A DNA stretch of 64,000 nt from Pseudomonas serbica (GTDB taxonomy: Bacteria; Pseudomonadota; Gammaproteobacteria; Pseudomonadales; Pseudomonadaceae), in assembly GCF_028823535.1 (NCBI RefSeq), contig NZ_JAQIYM010000001.1:248001-312000 (forward strand), given 5' to 3'. A program made the position numbers and the translations under genes. The notes under the pieces were generated by a model. The model was not told the origin of the DNA, searched no databases, and saw nothing but the letters and a program-made list of their open reading frames with translations. Shown piece after piece: positions 33,729 through 42,854 of the stretch. How positions within the stretch are numbered: position 1 is the stretch's first letter; the number at the start of each line of letters is the position of its first letter.

Positions 33729-35099
33729 GTGACTGAACTGAATACTCTCTGGCTGACAGAAACCATCCGACTGCGCGAAGAACACGCAGGCCCCCTGGAA
33801 GATCTGGAAGCCAACCGATTGGCGCGCAGCGCCGGCGGCGATTTGCCGACCCGCATTCAACGCCGCGCCCTGTGGCTGGCCGAGCGCGATGGCTTGGGCG
33901 ATGCACTCAAACACTGGCTGCAAGGCGCCCGACTCGCGCTGATCGTATTGGCGGTGCTGGCCGTGGTCAGCGGCGCCGGCCTGGCCTTTGCCGCCATGGG
34001 CGACGGCCGGCACCCGGTGAATGTGTTCTGGGCGCTGGGCAGTCTGCTCGGGCTCAATCTGATCCTGTTATTGAGCTGGGCCCTGGGCCTGGTATTTGCC
34101 GGCGAACACGGCGCCAGCCTCGGGCGCCTGTGGCTGTGGCTCAGCGAAAAATTGGCCCGGGACGCGAAGGCGGCGCAACTGGCACCGGCCCTGCTGCTGT
34201 TGTTACAACGCCAGAAACTCAATCGCTGGGCCATCGGCGTGTTGATCAATGGCCTGTGGTTGTTGGCGATGCTCAGTGCCCTGGTGATTCTGCTGACGTT
34301 GATGGCGACCCGCCGCTACGGCTTCGTCTGGGAAACCACGATCCTCAGCGCCGATACCTTTATTGCCGTGACCCAGGCCATCGGCGCGCTTCCGGCCTTG
34401 CTCGGTTTCAGCGTGCCCACCGAGGTAATGATCCGCGCCAGTGGCGATGCCGCACTGAACATCGAAAGTGCCCGCCAGGCCTGGGCGGCGTGGCTCGTAG
34501 GTGTGTTGCTGGTCTATGGCGTGATGCCGCGCCTGTTACTGGCGCTGTTTTGTCTGTGGCGCTGGAAGTCCGGCCGGACAACCTTGCAGCTCGATCTGAA
34601 TTTGCCCGGTTATGCCCCACTGCGCGAACGGCTGATGCCCACCAGCGAACGCCTGGGAGTCAGCGATGCCGCGCCGGCACAACTGCATCGCGTGGAGAGT
34701 GGCGTCAGCGAACAACACAGCAATGGCGCACTGTTGGTCGCCATCGAGCTGGACGACGACCGCCCGTGGCCGCCCCAACTGGCGAAGAACGTCAGCAACG
34801 CCGGGATCCTCGACAGCCGCGAATCGCGCAACAAACTCCTCGAGCAACTGAGCCGCTTTCCTCCTGCGCGCCTGGCGATTGCGTGCGATCCACGGCGCTC
34901 GCCGGATCGCGGCAGCCTGGCGCTGATCGCCGAACTGGCTCGCAGCGCCAGCGCCACTCGGGTGTGGTTGTTGCAGGCGCCGCCCGGGGAAGCGCTGGAC
35001 GCCGACCGCCTGGGCGACTGGCATGTGGCGCTGCAACAACTGGAGCTGCCGTTCGCTGATTGCGCGCCGATGAACTGGCTGGAGACGGGTCATGACTGA
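33729..35099 (+). CDS. DUF2868 membrane protein
   Basis: This 456-residue protein (GTG start) has a soluble N terminus carrying RIQRRALWLAERDGL and then four or more membrane helices (about 72-92, 98-125, 174-196 and 254-275). A large cytoplasmic C-terminal domain includes VAIELDDDRPWP and RLAIACDPRRSPDRGSL. It matches the DUF2868 pattern, always found next to a DUF3482 GTPase as here, where the two genes overlap by 8 bp (ATGACTGA). The pair looks like a membrane receptor and its GTPase, but no function is established. It is divergent from folA. Confidence 0.82.
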   Translation: MTELNTLWLTETIRLREEHAGPLEDLEANRLARSAGGDLPTRIQRRALWLAERDGLGDALKHWLQGARLALIVLAVLAVVSGAGLAFAAMGDGRHPVNVFWALGSLLGLNLILLLSWALGLVFAGEHGASLGRLWLWLSEKLARDAKAAQLAPALLLLLQRQKLNRWAIGVLINGLWLLAMLSALVILLTLMATRRYGFVWETTILSADTFIAVTQAIGALPALLGFSVPTEVMIRASGDAALNIESARQAWAAWLVGVLLVYGVMPRLLLALFCLWRWKSGRTTLQLDLNLPGYAPLRERLMPTSERLGVSDAAPAQLHRVESGVSEQHSNGALLVAIELDDDRPWPPQLAKNVSNAGILDSRESRNKLLEQLSRFPPARLAIACDPRRSPDRGSLALIAELARSASATRVWLLQAPPGEALDADRLGDWHVALQQLELPFADCAPMNWLETGHD

Positions 35100-36477
35100 C
35101 GCCAGCAAGCAGCCCCTGAAACTCGCCGTGGTCGGCCACACCAACGTCGGCAAAACCTCGTTGCTGCGCACCCTGACCCGCGACGTCGGTTTCGGCGAAG
35201 TGTCCCACCGCCCCAGCACCACGCGGCATGTCGAAGGCGCGCGGTTGTCGGTGGACGGTGAGCCCTTGCTGGATCTCTACGACACCCCTGGCCTGGAAGA
35301 CGCCATCGCCCTGCTCGACTACCTCGAACGCCTGGAGCGTCCCGGCGAACGACTGGACGGTCCGGCCCGGTTGGCGCGATTCCTCGAAGGCAGCGAAGCC
35401 CGACAGCGCTTCGAACAGGAGGCCAAGGTCCTGCGCCAGTTGTTGGCGTCGGACGCCGGGCTCTATGTGATCGACGCGCGGGAACCGGTCCTTGCCAAAT
35501 ATCGCGACGAGCTGGAAGTGCTGGCCAGCTGCGGCAAACCGCTGTTGCCGGTGTTGAATTTTGTCACCAGCACCAACCACCGCGAGCCGGCGTGGCGCGA
35601 GGCACTGGCGCGCCTGGGTTTGCATGCGCTGGTGCGCTTCGACAGCGTCGCACCGCCAGAGGACGGCGAACGCCGGCTCTATGAAAGCCTCGCGCTGCTG
35701 CTGGAAAATGCCCGCCCGCAACTGGAACGCCTGATCGCCGACCAGCAGGTCCAACGCCTGGCCCGTGAGCGCAGTGCGGCGCGGTTGATTGCCGAATTAT
35801 TGATCGATTGTGCCGCATGCCGGCGCAGCGTGGTCAGCGATGCGAAACAGGAACAGCAGGCGATCGATGAGCTGCGCAAAGCCGTGCGCCAACGCGAGCA
35901 GCGTTGCGTCGAAGCGCTGCTCAAGCTCTACGCGTTTCGCCCGCAGGACGCCGCGGCCAGTGATCTGCCACTGCTCGATGGGCGTTGGGGCGATGACTTG
36001 TTCAACCCCGAAACCCTCAAGCAACTGGGGGTGCGGGTGGGTGGCGGTATCGCTGCCGGTGCCGCCGCAGGGGCCGGCGTCGACTTGCTGGTTGGCGGCC
36101 TGACGCTGGGTGCTGCCGCACTGGCCGGGGCGATCGCCGGCGGCGCCCTGCAAACCGCGCGCAGTTATGGCAGCCGCTTGCTGGGCAAGATCAAGGGCCA
36201 GCGCGAACTGACGGTCGATGACAGCGTGCTACGGCTATTGGCGTTGCGTCAGCGGCAACTGCTGCAGGCGCTCAATGCCCGTGGGCATGCGGCGATGGAC
36301 AGCATTCAGGTGGCGACGCCACAGGACAAAACCTGGCGCGAAGGCAAACTGCCCGAGGCATTGAACAAGGCTCGCGCGCATCCGCAGTGGTCGTCGCTAA
36401 ACCCGCAGCCAAAATTGACTCAGGCGGAACGACAGGAAGAAATCGAAGCGTTGGCCGGGAAAGTCGCCGATCTGTAG
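35092..36477 (+). CDS. DUF3482 GTPase
   Basis: This 461-residue TRAFAC-class GTPase has an N-terminal G domain: P-loop GHTNVGKTSLL (about 15-25), a switch-I threonine in RPSTTRHVEG, and DTPGLED as G3. A helical region follows, then a glycine/alanine-rich hydrophobic hairpin (about 315-350; GGGIAAGAAAGAGVDLLVGG) of the type that inserts in membranes. A C-terminal DUF3482 section ends the protein. It is coupled to the DUF2868 membrane protein, its probable anchor. The role is unknown; membrane remodelling or stress sensing are only guesses. Confidence 0.85.
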   Translation: MTDASKQPLKLAVVGHTNVGKTSLLRTLTRDVGFGEVSHRPSTTRHVEGARLSVDGEPLLDLYDTPGLEDAIALLDYLERLERPGERLDGPARLARFLEGSEARQRFEQEAKVLRQLLASDAGLYVIDAREPVLAKYRDELEVLASCGKPLLPVLNFVTSTNHREPAWREALARLGLHALVRFDSVAPPEDGERRLYESLALLLENARPQLERLIADQQVQRLARERSAARLIAELLIDCAACRRSVVSDAKQEQQAIDELRKAVRQREQRCVEALLKLYAFRPQDAAASDLPLLDGRWGDDLFNPETLKQLGVRVGGGIAAGAAAGAGVDLLVGGLTLGAAALAGAIAGGALQTARSYGSRLLGKIKGQRELTVDDSVLRLLALRQRQLLQALNARGHAAMDSIQVATPQDKTWREGKLPEALNKARAHPQWSSLNPQPKLTQAERQEEIEALAGKVADL

Positions 36478-36483
36478 GGCCTG

Positions 36484-37017
36484 TTATTTCCACCTGAACA
36501 TGAGAAACACATTGGCCAGCGATTGGACGATTACACCGTCGACTTGCTCGATAACGCCATCGTGATTGGCATCGCCATTGACGACGCACTCCAGCACGCC
36601 GTCGTTGTTGCCATCAAAGACCCCGTGCCAGGACTCCAGGCGCTCAGGCTCTCGACCTCGGTTGGCGTGATGCAGGTGCAACTTCACGACGTTGGGCGTG
36701 CCATCGGAGTGAAGATCCTCGGCGAAAATCTTCATGTACCGATCACCGTTTTCTCCGTCGTTGAACCAGTTCATCTTGAGATACGAATTTGCGAAAATTT
36801 CCAGCAACCGTTGGTCTATCGAGTTTTCCTTCCCGTTCTGATTTACGTCGCCTTTCTTGTAGTCGACTCGACCGTCGGTGTCGAAATCAACGGCGAACGC
36901 CTCGTTGACCAGGACACCTTCCATGCTCGGACCAAGCGCTTGATAAAATTCGAGTAAAACCAGATCCGCCCGGCCATTTCCATGACGATCCTGTGCAATC
37001 ACTTTTAAATAACGCAT
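36484..37017 (-). CDS. Hypothetical protein with calcium-loop (EF-hand/dockerin-like) repeats
   Basis: This 177-residue acidic protein has repeated Asp/Asn/Gly loops: DTDGRVDYKKGDVNQNGK near residue 46, DGNNDGVLECVVNGDANHDG near 135, and weaker ones at DRHGNGRADLVLLE and DLHSDGTPNVVKL. They resemble dockerin type I or EF-hand calcium loops. There is no signal peptide or membrane segment. AAGGAAG precedes the ATG. It is convergent with the GTPase gene (6 bp between stops). It may be an exported or surface protein via a non-Sec route, or an orphan fragment. No family is recognised. Confidence 0.65.
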   Translation of the reverse strand: MRYLKVIAQDRHGNGRADLVLLEFYQALGPSMEGVLVNEAFAVDFDTDGRVDYKKGDVNQNGKENSIDQRLLEIFANSYLKMNWFNDGENGDRYMKIFAEDLHSDGTPNVVKLHLHHANRGREPERLESWHGVFDGNNDGVLECVVNGDANHDGVIEQVDGVIVQSLANVFLMFRWK

Positions 37018-37103
37018 CCGTGCGCTTCCTTGGGGAAAAACCTAGACTGCCCCGTTATCCCAAGGCACTCCATACGCCGTTTCCCTATGGTCTGTAAGAC
37101 AAC

Positions 37104-37670
37104 TCAGCGCGCCACGCCAGACAAGACCGTCGTGGCTTTGCGTTTCAACACCGCAAGATCAAGCACCGGCACATGCTTCTCCTTGGCCAGCTCATCCCAC
37201 TGGCGCATGCGTAGACTGACTGCGCACAAAGGGTCCTGCTCGAATGCATCGGCCTCGGCCTCGGACATCACGCCACCCTGATATTCCAGGGTCCGACGAC
37301 TGGCTTCGCTCAGGCGCTCGTAGTACCCCGGCTCTCTGCGTGTCAGATAACGTTTGGCTTGAACGTGATACTCCACCAACCGCGCCATGCGTTCGCTGAA
37401 ACCTGCACGGCGCAGATAATCAGCGCCCAGCCGCTCATGACTCACGATGCCGTAGCCGCCCATGCTCTCGGCGCTTTCCCCGCAGATATGCCCGATGTCG
37501 TGAAAGAACGCCGCCAACACGACTTCATCATCAAAGCCTTCGGCCATCGCCAGTTGCGCGGCCTGGGACATGTGCTCGATCTGCGACACCGGCTCGCCGA
37601 TGTAGTCGCTGCTACCGAACTGCTCGTACAAAGCGAACACTTTGGCGATCACTTGCTCGTTGCATTGCAT
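37104..37670 (-). CDS. PhnZ-like HD-domain mixed-valent diiron oxygenase
   Basis: This 188-residue HD-domain protein is of the phosphonate-operon type. The residues Tyr23, Glu26, His33, His57-Asp58, His61, His78, His102 and Asp159 line up, with an offset of one or two, with the substrate and iron ligands I recall for PhnZ (Tyr24, Glu27, His34, His58, Asp59, His80, His104, Asp161). PhnZ cleaves the C-P bond of hydroxylated 2-aminoethylphosphonate using O2. The neighbouring phosphonate-type ABC transporter and LysR support a role in aminophosphonate use. The hydroxylase partner PhnY is not in the window. Confidence 0.82.
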   Translation of the reverse strand: MQCNEQVIAKVFALYEQFGSSDYIGEPVSQIEHMSQAAQLAMAEGFDDEVVLAAFFHDIGHICGESAESMGGYGIVSHERLGADYLRRAGFSERMARLVEYHVQAKRYLTRREPGYYERLSEASRRTLEYQGGVMSEAEADAFEQDPLCAVSLRMRQWDELAKEKHVPVLDLAVLKRKATTVLSGVAR

Positions 37671-37825
37671 CAGATTTCTCCCAACTGATGGCGATGTTTC
37701 GTTCGGCCATGGCCGGCCCGACGCTCAAGCCCTTCTGCGGACGCAGGAACTAAAACGGTCCGGCCCCCGTGAACCATAGACACCTTGCCAGCGTTCGACC
37801 ACCTGCTCGGCATTGTCCTGAAGTC

Positions 37826-37878
37826 AGCCAGCTCCTAGGGGTATGCGATCTCCTGTAGGAGCTGGCTTGCCAGCGAAG
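37826..37878. repeat. Paired REP (GTAGGAGCTGGCTTGCCAGCGAA type), left copy shortened
   Basis: A partial GCCAGCTCCTA copy faces a full TGTAGGAGCTGGCTTGCCAGCGAA copy. It lies between the HD oxygenase and the substrate-binding-protein gene. Confidence 0.8.
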
Positions 37879-37902
37879 AGGCCCTGTCAGCCGATGAAGA
37901 GC

Positions 37903-38928
37903 TTACTTGGCCGCCACTTTCTCAGACTTGCCGTCATAACGCTTGCGCCATTCGGCCAGGATCTCGTCGCGGTTTTTCGAAGCCCAGGCGAAGTCGTTCT
38001 TGATCAGGCGCTGCTCGTAGTCGGCTGGCAATTCAGTTTGCGGCTTGGCAATGCCCGGCTGCGCGAGTACGGCGAAGTTCTCCTTGTACAGATCCATCGC
38101 TTCGGCGCTGGCAGAGAAATCAGCCAGTTTCTTCGCCGCTTCTTCATGTGGAGTGCCCTTGATCACGGCAGTCGCTTCGATCTCCCAGCCCAGGCCTTCC
38201 TTCGGCAGGATGATGTCCAGCGGCGCGCCTTGGCGTTTCAGTTGCACAGCCGGGTATTCAAAGGAAATGCCGATCGGGAACTCCCCAGCCGCCGCCAGTT
38301 TGCAAGGCTTGGAACCGGAGTGAACGTACTGGCCGATGTTCTGGTGCAGACCGTCCATATAGGCCCAGCCCTGCTTCTCGCCGAACGTTTGCAACCAGGC
38401 GCTGACATCGAGGAAACCGGTGCCGGACGACGCCGGGTTAGGCATGACGATCTTGCCCTTGTATTCAGGCTTGGTCAGGTCTTGCCAGCTGACGGGCTTG
38501 CTCAGGCCCTGCTTTTGGGCTTCGACGGTGTTGAAGCAAATGGTCGCGGCCCACACGTCCATGCCGACCCAGGCTGGCGGGTTGGCGGCGTCGCGGTAGT
38601 TGCCGCCGATCTTGCCGAGGTCTTTTGGCGCGTAGCTTTGCAGCATGCCTTGCTGGTCGAGGATCGCCAGGCTCGATGCGGCCAGGCCCCACACGGCGTC
38701 CGCCTGCGGACGGGCTTTTTCAGCCAGCAGTTTGGCGGTGATGATCCCGGTGGAATCACGCACCCATTTGATTTCGACGTCCGGGTTGGCCTTTTCGAAC
38801 GCTTGCTTGTAGGTCTTCAGTTGTTCGGCTTCAAGAGCGGTGTACACCGTCAACTCGGTTTTCGCCGCAAAGGCGTTCAGGCTGAAAGCGGTGAGGACAG
38901 CGGCGGCCAGGGCCATAGGCTTGAACAT
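37903..38928 (-). CDS. ABC transporter substrate-binding protein, 2-aminoethylphosphonate type
   Basis: This 341-residue periplasmic binding protein has a signal peptide (1-21, ending LNAFA). It is a Fbp/AfuA-like class-F binding protein (TELTVYTALEAEQLKTYKQ, RDSTGIITAKLLAEK, GLAASSLAILDQQGML) of the kind annotated as putative 2-aminoethylphosphonate binding. The start MFKPMALAA (38928) has AGGAAAAG in front; a longer in-frame start lacks a proper leader. It is the third gene of the ATPase-permease-binding protein operon, 33 bp after the permease. Substrate assignment rests on operon context. Confidence 0.85.
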   Translation of the reverse strand: MFKPMALAAAVLTAFSLNAFAAKTELTVYTALEAEQLKTYKQAFEKANPDVEIKWVRDSTGIITAKLLAEKARPQADAVWGLAASSLAILDQQGMLQSYAPKDLGKIGGNYRDAANPPAWVGMDVWAATICFNTVEAQKQGLSKPVSWQDLTKPEYKGKIVMPNPASSGTGFLDVSAWLQTFGEKQGWAYMDGLHQNIGQYVHSGSKPCKLAAAGEFPIGISFEYPAVQLKRQGAPLDIILPKEGLGWEIEATAVIKGTPHEEAAKKLADFSASAEAMDLYKENFAVLAQPGIAKPQTELPADYEQRLIKNDFAWASKNRDEILAEWRKRYDGKSEKVAAK

Positions 38929-38961
38929 GATCTTTTCCTGTAGTTGAGTTGAGGGCATGAA

Positions 38962-40686
38962 TCAGTGACCAGGCGCGGTCTGCCGCCAGGCTTGTGAGCG
39001 GCGCAGCAAACCGCTTGAAGCCCAGGCCAGCAGCAGGGACACGCCCGCCGAGGTGAACAGAATCAGGGTCGACATCGCCGCCGCACCGCCAACGTTGCCG
39101 GCGTCGTCCATGTTCAGCACCGCGACCGCCGCGAGGATGGTGTCGGGGCTGTAGAGGAAGATCGCCGCCGAGACGGTGGTCATGGCCGAAACGAACAGGT
39201 AGCGCACGATGTCCAGCAGTGCCGGCAGGCAAATCGGCACGGTGACCCGCAGGTAGTGCCGATACAGCGGCGCCTTGAGCGACAGCGCGGCGGCTTCGAA
39301 CTCGGCATCGAGTTGACGCAGCGCGGTGGTGGCGGTCATTTGCGCGGTGGTCAAATAGTGAGCAATGGTGCAGACCACCAGCAGGGCCATGGTCCCGTAG
39401 AGCACGTGCAGCGGGTTGCCGGCGAGGTTGAAGAAGAAGACGTAGCCCAGGCCCAGCACCAGGCCCGGCACCGCCATCGGCACGAAACTGAGCATGCGCA
39501 ATGCCAGGTTCAGCCCGGGCTGGCTCCTGGTTTTTTCCATCAGGTACGCGCCGGTGAAGATCAGCACGCTGCCGATCAGCGACGTGCACAACGCCATCTT
39601 CACGCTGTTGCCATAGGCCAGCCAGCCGCCACCCGCGGTGTCGTTGAACTGGTAGTGGTTGAGCGACAGCGACAGGTTGTACGGCCAGAACTTCACCAGC
39701 GACGAGAACACCGCCATGCCGAACACCAGCAGCAAAGCGCTGCAGATCAGCAGGACCACCGCCAGGTAGCAGCCGTCGCGCAGTGTCGAGGGTGCAGGTT
39801 TGAACACCTGGGCACGACCGCTCATGGAATCGCCGTGGCGCCGACGCAACCAGGCATCGACTCCGAAGCTGAACAGCGCCGGCAGCAACAGCACCATGCC
39901 GATCAATGCGCCTCGTCCGAACTGTTGCTGGCCGACCACCGCCTTGTAGGCTTCCAGCGCCAACACTTGATAGTCGCCACCGACCACTACGGGTACACCG
40001 AAGTCAGTGATGGTCAGGGTGAACACCAGGCAGAACGCAGCGAACACTGCCTGACGGGTCGCCGGCCAGGTGATGCTGCGAAAAGCTTTGGCGGGACTTG
40101 CGCCCATGCTGGAGGCGGCATCGAATAGACGCGCATCCGCCAGGGACAGGGCCGACAGCAGGATCATCAAGGCATGCGGGAAGGTGTAGATGACTTCACC
40201 CAGAACGATGCCCCAGAAACCGTAGATGTTGTCCGAGAACAGGCTACGCAGCATGCCCTGGTTGCCAAACAGGTAAACCAGCGCGATGCCGGGCAGCATC
40301 GACGGCGCCATCAAGGGCAGCAGCGAAATGCCACGCCAGATACCTTTGCCGGGGATCAAGGTGCGTTGCAGTGCGTAGGCAAACAGATAGGCCAGTGGCA
40401 CGACAATGGCTGCGACGCTGAGGGAAACCTTCAGACTGTTGCCAAGCAACCAGTGGAAATTTTCGCTGGTCACCAGTTCCCTGGCAGCGACCCAACCACC
40501 GCCCTGCCCGGCCTCAGCGCTGAAACCACGCCAGAAGATCGCCAGCAACGGCATCAAGACGGCGATGCTCAACAACAGCAGCAGAAGGACTTTGCCGCCG
40601 ACCACGAACAGCCGGTCACCGATCTCGGCGCGGGAAACCTGCCGCACTTGCTTGTGCGGCAGCGGCAGCGCGATGTTCGCGCTCAT
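38962..40686 (-). CDS. ABC transporter permease, fused two-domain, 2-aminoethylphosphonate type
   Basis: This 574-residue inner-membrane permease has two repeated BPD_transp_1 halves of about six helices each. EAA-type loops are present as FDAASSMGASPAKAFRSITW in the first half and FEAAALSLKAPLYRHYLRV in the second. One chain therefore supplies both membrane domains, as in Fe(III)- and aminoethylphosphonate-type importers. Its ATG overlaps the stop of the ATPase gene by one base, so the two are translationally coupled. It couples to the ATPase at 40686 and to the binding protein at 37903. Confidence 0.88.
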   Translation of the reverse strand: MSANIALPLPHKQVRQVSRAEIGDRLFVVGGKVLLLLLLSIAVLMPLLAIFWRGFSAEAGQGGGWVAARELVTSENFHWLLGNSLKVSLSVAAIVVPLAYLFAYALQRTLIPGKGIWRGISLLPLMAPSMLPGIALVYLFGNQGMLRSLFSDNIYGFWGIVLGEVIYTFPHALMILLSALSLADARLFDAASSMGASPAKAFRSITWPATRQAVFAAFCLVFTLTITDFGVPVVVGGDYQVLALEAYKAVVGQQQFGRGALIGMVLLLPALFSFGVDAWLRRRHGDSMSGRAQVFKPAPSTLRDGCYLAVVLLICSALLLVFGMAVFSSLVKFWPYNLSLSLNHYQFNDTAGGGWLAYGNSVKMALCTSLIGSVLIFTGAYLMEKTRSQPGLNLALRMLSFVPMAVPGLVLGLGYVFFFNLAGNPLHVLYGTMALLVVCTIAHYLTTAQMTATTALRQLDAEFEAAALSLKAPLYRHYLRVTVPICLPALLDIVRYLFVSAMTTVSAAIFLYSPDTILAAVAVLNMDDAGNVGGAAAMSTLILFTSAGVSLLLAWASSGLLRRSQAWRQTAPGH

Positions 40687-41762
40687 CAGGCGAACACCTG
40701 CAGGCTGCGTGGAGGCAAGGCGACCATGATCTGCTGGGCCCCAAGACGCGGCATGGCTTCCGGTGCCAGCTCCGCCAGGAGCGCATGGCCCGGCAATTGA
40801 TCGAGCTCGAAACTCATACGGCAGCGGTTACCGAGGAAGGTGATTTCACGAACCTTGGCCGGGAACAGGTTTTCCTCATGCACCAGTGGGTTGACGTTGA
40901 TCGCTTCAGGGCGGCAGAACAACCGGCCCGACGCGGTCTTGGCGCCACCATCGGCCAGACGCATGCTCATCCCGCCGACCTGGGCGTGGCTATCGCTGCT
41001 GCGCTGGAACGGCAACCAGTTGCCCTGGCCGACGAACTCGGCCACGAACGGCGTGGCCGGACGGTTGTAGATTTCCTGCGGCGTGGCGTACTGCTCGACC
41101 TTGCCGTTGTTCATCACGGCAATGCGGTCGGCCATCAGCATGGCCTCGTCCTGATTGTGGGTGACCATCAGGGTGGTGATGCCGAGGCTGCGTTGCAGCT
41201 GGCGCAGCTCGGTGCACAGGTGCTCACGGACGCGGGCATCGAGGGCCGACATCGGTTCGTCCAGCAGCAACAGCGAAGGTGCCGGGGCCAGGGCGCGAGC
41301 CAGCGCCACGCGCTGCTGCTGGCCGCCGGACAATTGGCCGGGGTACTTTTTCTCGCTGCCGCCAAGGCCCACCAGTTCCAGCATCTGACCAACGCGCTGG
41401 CGCACCTGGTCGCGACCACTACCGGCCAGGCCGTAGGCAATATTGGCTTCGACAGTGAGATTGGGAAACAGCGCGTAGGACTGAAACAGAATGCCGTAGT
41501 CCCGCGCCTGGGGCGCCAGGTGGGAAACGTCGCGATCGCCCAGGTACAGCTCGCCGCTGTCCTGCTTCTCCAGGCCGGCGATGCAACGCAGCAAGGTGGT
41601 CTTGCCACAGCCCGAAGGGCCCAACAGGCACACCAGTTCACCGGCCGCCACGTCGAGGGAAACGTTGTCCAGCGCGGTAAACGCGCCAAAGCGTTTCTGT
41701 ACACCGCGCACCTTCATTGGGGCACCGGGGTTGCTCAGGGCAGTTGCGATCGAGTTGTTCAT
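40686..41762 (-). CDS. ABC transporter ATP-binding protein, 2-aminoethylphosphonate type
   Basis: This 358-residue ATPase has Walker A GPSGCGKTT, signature LSGGQQQRVALARAL, Walker B LLLLDEPMSALD and the H-loop MVTHNQDEA. A C-terminal TOBE domain of about 110 residues follows. It is first in the importer operon, preceded by TGAGG. The operon runs ATPase, permease, binding protein and then, beyond a REP pair, the HD oxygenase. The LysR gene upstream is on the same strand and is the likely activator. Confidence 0.9.
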   Translation of the reverse strand: MNNSIATALSNPGAPMKVRGVQKRFGAFTALDNVSLDVAAGELVCLLGPSGCGKTTLLRCIAGLEKQDSGELYLGDRDVSHLAPQARDYGILFQSYALFPNLTVEANIAYGLAGSGRDQVRQRVGQMLELVGLGGSEKKYPGQLSGGQQQRVALARALAPAPSLLLLDEPMSALDARVREHLCTELRQLQRSLGITTLMVTHNQDEAMLMADRIAVMNNGKVEQYATPQEIYNRPATPFVAEFVGQGNWLPFQRSSDSHAQVGGMSMRLADGGAKTASGRLFCRPEAINVNPLVHEENLFPAKVREITFLGNRCRMSFELDQLPGHALLAELAPEAMPRLGAQQIMVALPPRSLQVFA

Positions 41763-41884
41763 GGACGGACCTCATCTGGCAGATGGGGCCATCCTAGGGT
41801 TGTAATGCGTCCGTCATGTGGCAGTAAGGCAAAAACCGCCGATAGTGGTATTCGAGGATTTTGGTTCGGTGTCTGTGCTGACCC

Positions 41885-41950
41885 CTTCGCTGGCAAGCCA
41901 GCTCCTACAGTTTATTGCATTCCCCTGTAGGAGCTGGCTTGCCAGCGAAG
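41885..41950. repeat. Paired inverted REP (GTAGGAGCTGGCTTGCCAGCGAA type)
   Basis: Two full inverted copies are separated by about 20 bp, in the gap between the LysR gene and the ABC operon. Confidence 0.9.
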
Positions 41951-41974
41951 AGGACCGAACAATTACCGCAGAGC

Positions 41975-42838
41975 TCAGGCCGGAGACATTTCCTGCGCCA
42001 ACCCCAGGAACGCCGCCGGCAACCGGGCGTTTTTTCTCTCTTTGAGGCAATACAAATATTCAGGTATCTGCGGCGCATCCTCGATCGTCAGCACCCGCAA
42101 CTGAGGATCGTGCGGCACTTCCTGGCGGGCAATGATGCTGATGCCGATGTTGCGCAACACCGCCTCGCGGATCGATTCGCGGCTGCCGATCTCCAGCAGC
42201 GGCCCGAAACACACACCGGCATTGGAAAGCAACGCTTCGGTCAAGCGGCGGGTGGTCGAGCCCGGTTCGCGCATCAACACGGTATGCCCGGCCAATGCAC
42301 CCAGCGATACGTGATCGTGGACCGCCAGCGGATGATTGCGATGCACCGCCAGCACCAGCGGATCACTGCCGAGCACCCGCCGAATCAGCCGCGCATCCTC
42401 CAGCAACTGCGAGGACGCCGCGACATCGACCCGATAATCCTCGAGTGCCTCCAGAACTTGCTGGGAATTGCCGATCTCCACCGACACCTCCACCTGCGGC
42501 AGGCGCTCGCGGAAGGTCTTGACCAGGTCGAGGATGTAATACGGCGCCGTGGCGGCAATGCGCAACGTGCCCTGGACCTGCCCGCTGTTGCGCAGGAAAA
42601 ACTCGATGTCGGCTTCCTGCTGCAGCAGCGTCTTGACCATCGGCAACAGCCGCGCCCCCTCATCGCTGACGCTGAGACGGCGGCCGCCCCGGTAGAACAA
42701 CTCAACCGAGTACTGGCTTTCCAGGTTGCGAATCTGCGTGGTCACCGTGGGTTGGCTCAAGCCGAGCTTTTTCGCTGCCAGGGTGATGCTGCCCAGGCGG
42801 GCAACCATGTAAAACGCCTTCAGCTCGGCACTCAGCAC
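41975..42838 (-). CDS. LysR-family regulator, aminoethylphosphonate-associated type
   Basis: This 287-residue LysR regulator has an N-terminal winged helix (FYMVARLGSITLAAKKLGLSQ then PTVTTQIRNLE) and a C-terminal co-inducer domain. A GTG start at 42838 gives the family N terminus MLSAELKAF with GGGAGAAGG in front. A longer ATG frame from 42880 would overlap the end of cadA and adds 14 cysteine-rich codons, so it is rejected. I recall this subgroup as the LysR type linked to 2-aminoethylphosphonate genes. It sits upstream of the importer operon and probably activates it. Confidence 0.85.
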   Translation of the reverse strand: MLSAELKAFYMVARLGSITLAAKKLGLSQPTVTTQIRNLESQYSVELFYRGGRRLSVSDEGARLLPMVKTLLQQEADIEFFLRNSGQVQGTLRIAATAPYYILDLVKTFRERLPQVEVSVEIGNSQQVLEALEDYRVDVAASSQLLEDARLIRRVLGSDPLVLAVHRNHPLAVHDHVSLGALAGHTVLMREPGSTTRRLTEALLSNAGVCFGPLLEIGSRESIREAVLRNIGISIIARQEVPHDPQLRVLTIEDAPQIPEYLYCLKERKNARLPAAFLGLAQEMSPA

Positions 42839-42854
42839 AACCTTCTCCCATCCT

